Source of the DNA: Gammaproteobacteria bacterium
GTDB lineage: Bacteria > Pseudomonadota > Gammaproteobacteria > GCA-001735895
Length of the DNA stretch: 7,577 nucleotides
Assembly: GCA_029864065.1 (NCBI GenBank)
Contig: JAOTUD010000113.1
Location: 1-7,577 of the forward strand
Direction: 5' to 3'
The position numbers were made by a program, and so were the translations under genes. Positions 1 through 6,059 of this stretch are shown in pieces. The notes beneath the pieces were generated by a model, which saw only the letters and a list, made by a program, of their open reading frames with translations, had not been told where the DNA came from and did no database searches. Within the stretch, counting starts at the first letter, position 1. Every line of letters begins with the position of its first letter.

Positions 1-1212
1 CTTTTCCCGCTTTATCAATTGCAGCCTTGCCTGCTCGATCGCCTGGCCGAGGTCCTTGCCATCGAGTCCCCGTTGCTGGATTTCGCTGATGTCCATGTCG
101 CGCAGTCTGGCGGCAAGCCGCGCCAGGAAATCGCGCTGGGGGTAGGGGGCGTCCTCGAAATTCTTGCGACCGCGCAGGTCGGCGAGGCAGGCATCGAGCA
201 TTTTCTGAAAGCGTTCCGGCTTGCGCAGGCTGTCGGCCCGGGTCAGCAACCTGAGCAGGGTTGCCGGTCGGAGCTCCAGCGCGCCATGCACCAGGGTATG
301 AAATTCGGTTGTGATCAGGGCAACCGCGCTGTGCGCCTTCGGCACCCGCCAGCGCTTGCAGAAAGCGGACACCAGTTTCTTGCCGCGCGCCTCGTGACCG
401 CGGTGGCCGGGCAACACCGCGGCGGGCGTCGTCGCCTTGCCCAGGTCGTGCATCAGCACCGCGAAGCGGGTTTCGTTGTCGTGACCGAGTTCGGCGCTTT
501 TTTGCAGCGACATCATCAGGTGCACACCGGTATCGATCTCGGGATGGTATTTCGCGGTTTGCGGAATACCGAACAGGGCGTCGATCTCGGGAAACAAGCG
601 CACCAGCACGTCACAGTCGCGCAGGGTGGTGAAAAAAACGGCGGGATGCGCCTCGTCCAGCGCGCGCGACAGCTCGACCCAGACGCGTTCGGCAACCAGC
701 GCCTCGAGTTCGCCCGATTGGCCCATCTGGCGAATCAGTTCGCGCGTGTCCGCGGCGAGCGTGAATCCCAGTCGGTGAAACCTGGCCGCAAAGCGGGCGA
801 CCCGCAGCACCCGCACCGGATCTTCGATGAAAGCGTCGGAGACGTGGCGCAGGCTGCGCGCCTCAATGTCCCTTTTTCCACCGTAGGGATCGACGATATT
901 TCCATCTTCATCCTCGGCGATGGCGTTGATCGTCAGGTCGCGGCGCAGCAGGTCCTGTTCGATGGTGGTAGCGGGGTCAGCGCTGACTTCGAATCCGCGG
1001 TAACCGGGGCCGGTTTTACGCTCGCTGCGCGCAAGCGCATATTCCTGTTTGCTTTCGGGATGCAGGAATACCGGGAAATCCTTGCCGATGGACTTGTATC
1101 CGAGCGCCAGCATTTCCGCCGCGGTGGCGCCTGTCACCACCCAGTCGATGTCGTTTACCGGTAGTCCGAGCAGGCGGTCGCGTACGCAACCGCCGACGCG
1201 GTATATCTTCAC
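1..1212 (-). CDS. cca: CCA-adding enzyme (tRNA nucleotidyltransferase with HD domain), 3' end cut by window edge
   Basis: The product adds or repairs the 3'-terminal CCA of tRNAs in the cytoplasm, using CTP and ATP. The minus strand is open for 404 codons from a GTG at 1212 to the window edge. E. coli Cca is 412 residues, so only a few C-terminal codons are missing. Visible motifs are GGCVRD (residues 7-12), the metal-binding DID with D21 and D23, RRDLTINA (90-97) and EDPVRVLR. An HD phosphohydrolase domain carries H255 and D256 (MHDLGK), at the same numbers as in E. coli, so the associated phosphatase/phosphodiesterase activities are probably retained. The GTG start fits the family N-terminus (MKIYRVGG) and overlaps the upstream stop in GTGA; a GGGGA lies about 9 nt before it. 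It is the last visible gene of the rhlB unit and is likely translationally coupled to it. Confidence 0.96.
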   Translation of the reverse strand, partial: MKIYRVGGCVRDRLLGLPVNDIDWVVTGATAAEMLALGYKSIGKDFPVFLHPESKQEYALARSERKTGPGYRGFEVSADPATTIEQDLLRRDLTINAIAEDEDGNIVDPYGGKRDIEARSLRHVSDAFIEDPVRVLRVARFAARFHRLGFTLAADTRELIRQMGQSGELEALVAERVWVELSRALDEAHPAVFFTTLRDCDVLVRLFPEIDALFGIPQTAKYHPEIDTGVHLMMSLQKSAELGHDNETRFAVLMHDLGKATTPAAVLPGHRGHEARGKKLVSAFCKRWRVPKAHSAVALITTEFHTLVHGALELRPATLLRLLTRADSLRKPERFQKMLDACLADLRGRKNFEDAPYPQRDFLARLAARLRDMDISEIQQRGLDGKDLGQAIEQARLQLIKREK

Positions 1213-2180
1213 CTGGAGTCGTCCCCGGGCTTTTCCGTGGAAGGGTAGTTTCTGCGGAAAGCATCGTAGGTTCGCTTGTTGCCAAACATGTCGGCGAGGC
1301 CGTGAATATACTGCCGCAGGCTGGTCTGGCAAAGCTCGCAGTCCTGGCATACGTTGTCGGTCTGCAGCGACCGATAGTTATCCATCGTGAACAGCTTGCC
1401 CGGCAGGTTTTGCAGGATTAGCGCCTGCAGCCGCGACAACCCCTTGCCGAGCGGCAAAACGCGCACCGGAAGCTTCAGGGTCTCGATAATCAACTCCAGG
1501 ATTTGCTGCAGCGTAAAGATTTCCGGTCCGCATACCGGGTAGCGTTTCGAAAAAGTCGCGCGATTATCGATCGAGGCCTCGATTTTCTCGACCAGGTCGC
1601 CGACATATACCGGCTGCAGCTTGCTGTTGGCGCAGGCCAGCGGGAAAAAACCGACGAACAGCTTCAGCACCCCGGCAAAACGATTGATGAACGCGTCGTC
1701 CTTGCCGAAAACCACGGAGGGCTGGAAACTGGTAACCTGCAAGCCGCGCTGGCCGAAGGTATGCAACAGGTTTTCGCCCTCGCCCTTGGAGCGCAGGTAG
1801 AGGCTGCTGCCGGTCGTCTGGTTGGCGCCGAGGGCGCTGACATGCAGCAACCGCTTGATGCCGGTCTCGCTGCAGGCGTTGACCACGGTCTTGATGAACT
1901 CGACATGGAAACGGCGGAAATCGCCCTTGCGTTTTTCGTGCAAAATCCCGACCAGGTTGACCACGGCCTGGTGATCCGCGCATAGCGCCTTGAGGCTCGC
2001 GGAATCGATGATATTGGCTTCCAGCAGGCGGATCCCGGGATGCACCAGCAGCGACCGGTTGCGATGCGGTCGCCGGCTCGGCACCGTCACCTGCCAGCCC
2101 CGGTTGGCGAGCGCAAACGCGAGCTGCTTGCCGATAAACCCGCTGCCGCCCAGCAGTAAAATTTTTCGCTGTTTGCTCAT
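1209..2180 (-). CDS. NDUFA9-like NAD(P)-binding atypical short-chain dehydrogenase
   Basis: This 323-residue protein belongs to the NAD-dependent epimerase/dehydratase superfamily and most resembles the group annotated as complex I NDUFA9 subunit family. The dinucleotide-binding glycine motif GGSGFIG is at residues 11-17, at the end of the first beta strand. S115, Y128 and K132 (YLRSK) could form an SDR-type triad, although many NDUFA9-like proteins are thought to bind NAD(P)H structurally rather than catalyse. The C-terminal part is divergent and contains C278, C281 and C284 in a CxxCxxC arrangement. No nuo genes are nearby, so a role in respiratory complex I is unproven; quinone or lipid-linked redox chemistry is another possibility. 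The start ATG overlaps the rhlB stop (ATGA) and has no strong ribosome binding site of its own. Its stop overlaps the cca start. The family call is firm; the function is unknown. Confidence 0.88.
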   Translation of the reverse strand: MSKQRKILLLGGSGFIGKQLAFALANRGWQVTVPSRRPHRNRSLLVHPGIRLLEANIIDSASLKALCADHQAVVNLVGILHEKRKGDFRRFHVEFIKTVVNACSETGIKRLLHVSALGANQTTGSSLYLRSKGEGENLLHTFGQRGLQVTSFQPSVVFGKDDAFINRFAGVLKLFVGFFPLACANSKLQPVYVGDLVEKIEASIDNRATFSKRYPVCGPEIFTLQQILELIIETLKLPVRVLPLGKGLSRLQALILQNLPGKLFTMDNYRSLQTDNVCQDCELCQTSLRQYIHGLADMFGNKRTYDAFRRNYPSTEKPGDDSR

Positions 2181-3484
2181 ACCGCTTTATTGCTGCGCTG
2201 ACGATGAGGTCGCGAGGAACCCTTGTCGTGCTGCGAACGCTGCTGGTTGCCTCCCCTGCCGGGCTTGCCGTGCGACTTGACCCGGCCTCCCTTCATCTTC
2301 ACCGGTGGCCGGGGCTTGACCAGCAAATCGTCGCTGATCGATTCCGTCGGGATAGTCTTGCGCGTGTAGGATTCGATATCGATCAGGTTCATCGCGTGAT
2401 TCTCGCAGGCAAAACTGATTGCGAAACCCGACTTGCCGGCGCGCGCGGTACGCCCGATCCGATGCACGTAATCCTCGCCGAGTTCAGGTAAATCGTAGTT
2501 GAAAATATGGGTCACGTCCGGGATGTGCAATCCGCGCGAGGCGACGTCGGTCGCGACCAGGATCGAATATTCACCGTCGTGGAACTTTTTCAGCAGCTCC
2601 TCGCGCTTGTTCTGGTGGATGTCTCCGGAAATGATCGCTGCAGACAGGTCGTTTCCCTGCAGGTATTCCCAGATTTTGATCGTCGCGTACTTGGTGTTGG
2701 CGAAGATAATGCTGCGCTGCGGTTGCAGTTTTCTGATCAGGCCCAGTAATAGCGGGATTTTTTCGTGGTTGGCCGGGTGGTAAACGCTTTGCAGGATGCG
2801 CTCCACCGCGGGCGTATCGGCATCGATCTTGATCAATTGCGCCTGGTTCATATGCTCGTAGGCGAGTTCCATGACCTTTTGCGCCATGGTCGCGGAAAAC
2901 AGCATGTTGAGACGCTTTTCGGGGTGGGGCAGGCGTCGCAACATAAAGCGCACGTCTGCAATGAATCCCATGTCAAACATGCGATCGGCCTCGTCGAGCA
3001 CCATGGCCTCGATCGATTTGAAGTCGAATAATCGCTGTTTTAAAAAGTCGATCAGGCGTCCGGGCGTGCCGATGAGGAAATCGACCGGTTCGTCAAACTG
3101 CCTTTTTTGCTGCTCGTAGGCCTTGCCGCCATAGCAGATGGCAAGCTTTAACGGTAGATCGCGCAGCAGCCTTGCGGCGTCCTTGTGGATCTGAATGGCC
3201 AACTCCCGCGTCGGCGCGAGAATCAACACGCGCGGCTTGCCGGGCGCGGTAGCCGTTTCTTCCGACGACAGGATTCGCTGCGCGCAGGCCAGCAGGAACG
3301 CCAGCGTCTTACCGGTTCCCGTCTGCGCCTGCCCGGACACGTCTTTTCCGGAAAGCAGCAGCGGCAGCGCCTTCGCCTGGATCGGCGTGCAATATTCGAA
3401 TTCGAGACTGTCCAAAGCGCTCAGTAAGCGCGGATCCAGCTCCAGTGAGCTGAGTTTCTGCTCGGTTAAATGTTGTTGCCCCAT
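2177..3484 (-). CDS. rhlB: ATP-dependent DEAD-box RNA helicase RhlB
   Basis: This 435-residue DEAD-box helicase unwinds RNA; in E. coli RhlB works in the RNase E degradosome. All core motifs are present: the Q motif with TPIQ (33-36), Walker A AQTGTGKT (53-60), PTREL (91-95), TPGR (140-143), DEAD (164-167), SAT (197-199), IIFANT (259-264), ATDVASRG (311-318) and HRIGRTARAG (341-350). The N-terminus (HLTEQK) and the phrases RLNMLFSAT and ATDVASRGLHIP closely match E. coli RhlB. The tail from about residue 391 is basic, rich in Arg, Lys, Gly and Gln, and probably disordered; it is a likely RNA-binding extension. The symbol is supported by synteny, because rhlB also lies divergent to trxA-rho in E. 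coli. It heads the rhlB / NDUFA9-like / cca unit. Only a weak AGGG about 12 nt before the ATG could serve as ribosome binding site. Confidence 0.95.
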   Translation of the reverse strand: MGQQHLTEQKLSSLELDPRLLSALDSLEFEYCTPIQAKALPLLLSGKDVSGQAQTGTGKTLAFLLACAQRILSSEETATAPGKPRVLILAPTRELAIQIHKDAARLLRDLPLKLAICYGGKAYEQQKRQFDEPVDFLIGTPGRLIDFLKQRLFDFKSIEAMVLDEADRMFDMGFIADVRFMLRRLPHPEKRLNMLFSATMAQKVMELAYEHMNQAQLIKIDADTPAVERILQSVYHPANHEKIPLLLGLIRKLQPQRSIIFANTKYATIKIWEYLQGNDLSAAIISGDIHQNKREELLKKFHDGEYSILVATDVASRGLHIPDVTHIFNYDLPELGEDYVHRIGRTARAGKSGFAISFACENHAMNLIDIESYTRKTIPTESISDDLLVKPRPPVKMKGGRVKSHGKPGRGGNQQRSQHDKGSSRPHRQRSNKAV

Positions 3485-3637
3485 GCTACGGCTAGACCCT
3501 GGTTACGGAAACTAATCGCGCTATGGTAGCAAATTGCATAAAAACCTGCGCTGCGATTTGAAAAAGATGTTTTCGATCCATACTTAAGGTAGGCAAATGG
3601 GCTAAACGGGCGTGGTTTCGCTACCTCCCCTGCTTTA

Positions 3638-3666
3638 TTGACAGTTAAAACTGATGCGACTAAATT
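3638..3666 (+). promoter_or_regulatory. Predicted sigma-70 promoter of trxA
   Basis: A perfect -35 hexamer TTGACA (3638-3643) is followed, after a 17-nt spacer, by TAAATT (3661-3666), which matches four of six positions of TATAAT. Transcription would start near 3673, leaving a leader of about 30 nt before the trxA GTG. Spacing and orientation are ideal. Its activity is inferred, not shown. Confidence 0.7.
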
Positions 3667-3694
3667 GTCGGTCTACCTGAAAAGCCAAGGGGCT

Positions 3695-3698
3695 GGAG
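3695..3698 (+). promoter_or_regulatory. Ribosome binding site deciding the GTG start of trxA
   Basis: GGAG lies 6 nt before the GTG at 3705. It supports the non-ATG start that gives the family-typical N-terminus (MSDKIVYLSD) and a 108-residue thioredoxin. Confidence 0.8.
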
Positions 3699-3704
3699 AC
3701 ACGA

Positions 3705-4031
3705 GTGAGTGATAAAATAGTATACCTTTCAGACGATAGCTTCGATTCTGACGTATTGCAGGCGGAAGTCCCCGTGCTGGTCGACTACTGGGCGGAATGG
3801 TGTGGACCCTGCAAGATGATTGCCCCGATTCTCGAGGAAATTGCGGAAGAATACGAGGGCAGACTCACCGTTGCCAAACTCAATATCGACGATAACGCCA
3901 ATACTCCCCCCAAGTATGGAATCCGCGGCATCCCGACGCTGATGTTGTTCAAGGACGGCGCGGTCGAGGCGACCAAGGTCGGAGCCTTGTCCAAATCCCA
4001 GTTAACCGCTTTTCTCGACAGCAATATCTAA
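3705..4031 (+). CDS. trxA: Thioredoxin 1
   Basis: This cytoplasmic protein-disulfide reductase is kept reduced by thioredoxin reductase and supplies electrons to ribonucleotide reductase and other enzymes. At 108 residues it is within one residue of E. coli TrxA. The active-site motif WCGPC is at residues 32-36, with redox cysteines C33 and C36. The cis-proline is P77 in GIRGIPT, and the C-terminal phrase KVGALSK is typical of the family. No other cysteine is present and there is no signal peptide. Translation starts at GTG behind a good Shine-Dalgarno sequence. The gene has its own promoter upstream and a strong hairpin 17 bp after its stop. It lies divergent to rhlB and upstream of rho, as in E. 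coli. Confidence 0.98.
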   Translation: MSDKIVYLSDDSFDSDVLQAEVPVLVDYWAEWCGPCKMIAPILEEIAEEYEGRLTVAKLNIDDNANTPPKYGIRGIPTLMLFKDGAVEATKVGALSKSQLTAFLDSNI

Positions 4032-4048
4032 CGGAATTTAATCAGCAA

Positions 4049-4077
4049 AAGGGTCGTCTATTTGCTAGACGACCCTT
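4049..4077 (+). terminator. Intrinsic terminator after trxA
   Basis: A perfect 12-bp stem (AAGGGTCGTCTA, 4049-4060, with its complement at 4066-4077) closes a 5-nt loop. The right arm ends in TT and is followed by ATTT, a short and interrupted T tract. It begins 17 nt after the trxA stop and probably separates most trxA transcripts from rho. The imperfect T tract may allow some read-through into rho. Confidence 0.8.
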
Positions 4078-4090
4078 ATTTCATGTGCTA

Positions 4091-4218
4091 ACCTCCTTTT
4101 AATCGTTGCCGCGTTCCCGTCGGCAATTCCCTTTATAAAAACCGAACAAGTTCCCACAATACCGACAGGCCGTACTTACGTCTTTATTTACGCAACCCCG
4201 CATTAGTGCATCCCTAAT
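4091..4218 (+). promoter_or_regulatory. C-rich, G-poor rho leader (candidate rut-like autoregulatory region)
   Basis: I counted 42 C against 18 G in these 128 nt, a strong C-over-G bias for a genome whose genes have similar C and G. Such unstructured C-rich RNA is what Rho prefers to bind. In E. coli the rho leader is known to mediate autogenous Rho-dependent attenuation, so the same is inferred here. A TATAAA at 4134-4139 could be a -10 element, but no good -35 lies at proper spacing (TTGCCG is 22 nt away). I found no convincing leader peptide: the ATG at 4083 reads only two codons before a stop. Confidence 0.55.
4106..4126 (+). other. Small stem-loop in the rho leader
   Basis: TTGCCG (4106-4111) pairs perfectly with CGGCAA (4121-4126) around a 9-nt loop. 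The stretch after it, TTCCCTTTATAAAA, is pyrimidine-rich but not a clean T tract. It might be a weak attenuator or a spacer structure before the open C-rich RNA. Six base pairs alone are modest evidence. Confidence 0.35.
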
Positions 4219-5475
4219 ATGAATCTAAACGAGCTGAAGCAAAACACCGTCCCCGAGCTAATCGAAACCCTGAAGGGTATGGGGGGCGATCATTCGGCCC
4301 GCATGCGCCGGCAGGACATCATCTTTAGTATCCTTAAGTCCCAGGCCAAGAAAGGCGAAGATATATTCAGCGAGGGGGTGCTCGAAATTCTGCAGGACGG
4401 ATTCGGATTCCTGCGTTCCGCGGATAGCTCTTACCTCGCGGGGCCCGATGACATTTACGTATCGCCGAGCCAGATCAGGCGGTTCAACCTGCGCACCGGC
4501 GACACCGTCAGCGGTAAAATCAGGCCGCCGAAGGACAACGAGCGCTATTTTGCGTTGCTGAAGGTCGATGAAATCAATTTCGACCTGCCGGAAAACGTCA
4601 AGCACAAGGTTTTATTCGAAAACCTGACGCCGCTGCACCCCAATCAACGCATGCACCTCGAGCGAGGCAACGGCAGTACCGAGGATATCACGGCGCGCAT
4701 CATCGACCTGGTGTCGCCGATCGGCAAGGGCCAGCGCGGACTGGTGGTATCGCCGCCGAAGGCCGGAAAGACCCTGATGCTGCAGAATATCGCGCAGAGC
4801 ATTGCCAGCAATCACCCCGAGTGTTACCTGATCGTGCTGCTCATCGACGAACGCCCGGAAGAAGTGACCGAGATGGAGCGCATGGTCAAGGGCGAAGTAG
4901 TCGCGTCTACTTTCGACGAGCCCGCCAGCCGGCACGTGCAGGTCGCCGAAATGGTAATCGAAAAAGCCAAGCGCCTGGTCGAGCACAAGCGTGACGTCGT
5001 TATCCTGCTCGATTCGATTACGCGCCTGGCGCGCGCCTACAACACCACGATACCCTCATCGGGCAAGGTGTTGACCGGTGGCGTCGATGCGCATGCCTTG
5101 CACCGGCCGAAGCGTTTCTTCGGCGCGGCGCGAAACATCGAGGAAGGCGGTAGCCTGACGATTCTGGCCACCGCTTTGATCGAAACCGGCTCCAAGATGG
5201 ACGAAGTCATTTACGAGGAATTCAAGGGCACCGGCAACATGGAAATCCATCTCGACCGCCGTATCGCCGAAAAGCGGGTATTCCCCGCAATCAATATCAA
5301 TCGCTCCGGTACGCGCCGCGAGGAATTGCTGATCGACCAGGAAGAATTGCAGAAGGTATGGATACTGCGCAAGTTCCTGCACTCGATGGACGAGATCGAG
5401 GCGATGGAATTCGTTCTCGGTCGCATGCAAGCCAGCAAGACCAACCTCGAATTCTTCGATCAAATGAAAAAATAG
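4219..5475 (+). CDS. rho: Transcription termination factor Rho
   Basis: Rho is the hexameric RNA-dependent ATPase/translocase that ends transcription at rut sites and removes untranslated transcripts. The protein has 418 residues (E. coli 419). It carries an N-terminal helical domain (about 1-47) and a cold-shock-like RNA-binding domain with RNP1 GFGFLR (61-66). The ATPase domain has P-loop PPKAGKT with K181, K184 and T185, E211 in DERPEE, Walker B D265 in VILLDS, the Q-loop region around 278-290, K326 in the R loop, and arginine finger R366. All are at E. coli numbering, so a fully active enzyme is expected. One small difference is DAHAL at 290-294 where E. coli has DANAL. The start is fixed by the conserved MNLNELK, although no Shine-Dalgarno sequence precedes it. 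It ends in TAG, 6 nt before the next gene. Confidence 0.98.
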   Translation: MNLNELKQNTVPELIETLKGMGGDHSARMRRQDIIFSILKSQAKKGEDIFSEGVLEILQDGFGFLRSADSSYLAGPDDIYVSPSQIRRFNLRTGDTVSGKIRPPKDNERYFALLKVDEINFDLPENVKHKVLFENLTPLHPNQRMHLERGNGSTEDITARIIDLVSPIGKGQRGLVVSPPKAGKTLMLQNIAQSIASNHPECYLIVLLIDERPEEVTEMERMVKGEVVASTFDEPASRHVQVAEMVIEKAKRLVEHKRDVVILLDSITRLARAYNTTIPSSGKVLTGGVDAHALHRPKRFFGAARNIEEGGSLTILATALIETGSKMDEVIYEEFKGTGNMEIHLDRRIAEKRVFPAININRSGTRREELLIDQEELQKVWILRKFLHSMDEIEAMEFVLGRMQASKTNLEFFDQMKK

Positions 5476-5481
5476 GCGCGT

Positions 5482-5991
5482 GTGTCCCGGGTTCGGTCGT
5501 TTGAGCCGATAATAGGGCACCGCCCCCGCGTAATAATTCTCGGCAGCATGCCGGGCGTCGCCTCGCTCGAGGCGGTGCAGTACTATGCCCATCCGCGCAA
5601 CGCTTTCTGGCCGATCATGGCCGAATTATTCGGCATCGATCGTGGGGCCAGTTACGAACGACGCATTGCCGCGGTCGAGAAGTTGCCGCTGATTCTCTGG
5701 GATACGCTGCAGGCCTGCCACCGGCCCGGCAGCCTGGATTCCGCGATCGACGCCGGCAGCGTGCGCGCCAACGACTTCCCGGGACTGCTAACCCGATACC
5801 CGCAGATCCGCGCTATCTTTTTCAACGGCGCGACCTCGGAAAAATACTTCCGGCAACTGGTGTTTACGGAACTGCCGTCACCGTCCGAGATAGACCTGGT
5901 GCGACTGCCGTCGACCAGCCCGGCCCATGCCGGCATGCGCCTGGAGCAAAAACTCGCCGCCTGGCGACAAATCCTGGATTACCTCGAATAA
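5482..5991 (+). CDS. DNA-deoxyinosine (hypoxanthine) glycosylase, UDG superfamily
   Basis: This 169-residue protein looks like the hypoxanthine-DNA glycosylase group of the uracil-DNA glycosylase superfamily (family 6), which removes deaminated adenine from DNA. Motif I is ILGSMPG (19-25) followed by YYAHPRNAFW (34-43); N40 is the likely catalytic residue, by analogy with the essential Asn of the described family 6 enzyme. LPSTSPAHAG near residues 142-151 fits motif II. WDTLQACHRPGSLD in the middle is also typical. The length is that of a complete single-domain enzyme. A GTG at 5482 is the earliest possible start, since the rho TAG lies in the same frame three codons upstream; an AGG at 5474-5476 gives a 5-nt spacing. 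No terminator separates it from rho, so co-transcription is likely. Substrate preference (hypoxanthine versus uracil) is inferred from the family. Confidence 0.87.
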   Translation: MSRVRSFEPIIGHRPRVIILGSMPGVASLEAVQYYAHPRNAFWPIMAELFGIDRGASYERRIAAVEKLPLILWDTLQACHRPGSLDSAIDAGSVRANDFPGLLTRYPQIRAIFFNGATSEKYFRQLVFTELPSPSEIDLVRLPSTSPAHAGMRLEQKLAAWRQILDYLE

Positions 5992-5992
5992 C

Positions 5993-6050
5993 CAATTAAG
6001 GGGACACAATACTTAACGCCGGGGAGTTAACTATTGTGTCCCCTTAATTG
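5993..6050. repeat. 58-bp inverted repeat, REP/MITE-like, between convergent genes
   Basis: Two perfectly complementary 19-bp arms (5993-6011 and 6032-6050, core AAGGGGACACAATA) flank a C/C mismatch, then a 5-bp inner stem (TTAAC, 6013-6017, with GTTAA, 6026-6030) and an 8-nt loop GCCGGGGA. The element begins 2 nt after the glycosylase stop and ends 9 nt before the stop of the convergent metallopeptidase. Both transcripts would form the hairpin, so it may act as a bidirectional terminator, though T tracts are weak. From memory, similar GGGGACACAATA palindromes occur near REP-associated (IS200-like) transposases in gammaproteobacteria; I could not verify this. No transposase or clear target-site duplication is present here. 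Confidence 0.85.
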
Positions 6051-6059
6051 ACGCGAGGG

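Larger units (their letters stand above)
3485..3704. promoter_or_regulatory. Divergent intergenic region between rhlB and trxA
   Basis: This 220-bp gap must hold the promoters for the leftward rhlB unit and the rightward trxA gene. It is more AT-rich than the flanking genes. A convincing rightward promoter is visible and listed separately. For the leftward direction I found no good -35/-10 pair; the best is a poor TTTTCA with an AT-rich -10 about 16-17 nt later, around 3535-3565. No clear operator or long inverted repeat was seen. Confidence 0.6.

Noticed and set aside
19..1164. Long plus-strand open frame of 381 codons opposite cca
   Set aside because: The minus strand encodes a clear CCA enzyme with all its motifs through the same bases. 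The plus frame has low-complexity composition, no recognisable domain and no ribosome binding site.
3559..3575. GAAAA / TTTTC inverted repeat in the rhlB-trxA gap
   Set aside because: The stem is only five A/T-dominated pairs in an AT-rich region, too weak to call a terminator or operator.
3578..3593. Near-palindrome around CTTAAG in the rhlB-trxA gap as an operator
   Set aside because: Only 10 of 16 positions are symmetrical, so chance is a sufficient explanation.
4083..4091. Possible rhoL-like leader peptide starting at ATG 4083
   Set aside because: The frame reads Met-Cys and then stops (ATG TGC TAA). No other start in the leader gives a plausible peptide with a ribosome binding site.
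5056..5592. Minus-strand open frame of 178 codons across the rho/glycosylase junction
   Set aside because: It is a mirror of two well-supported plus-strand genes and resembles no known protein.
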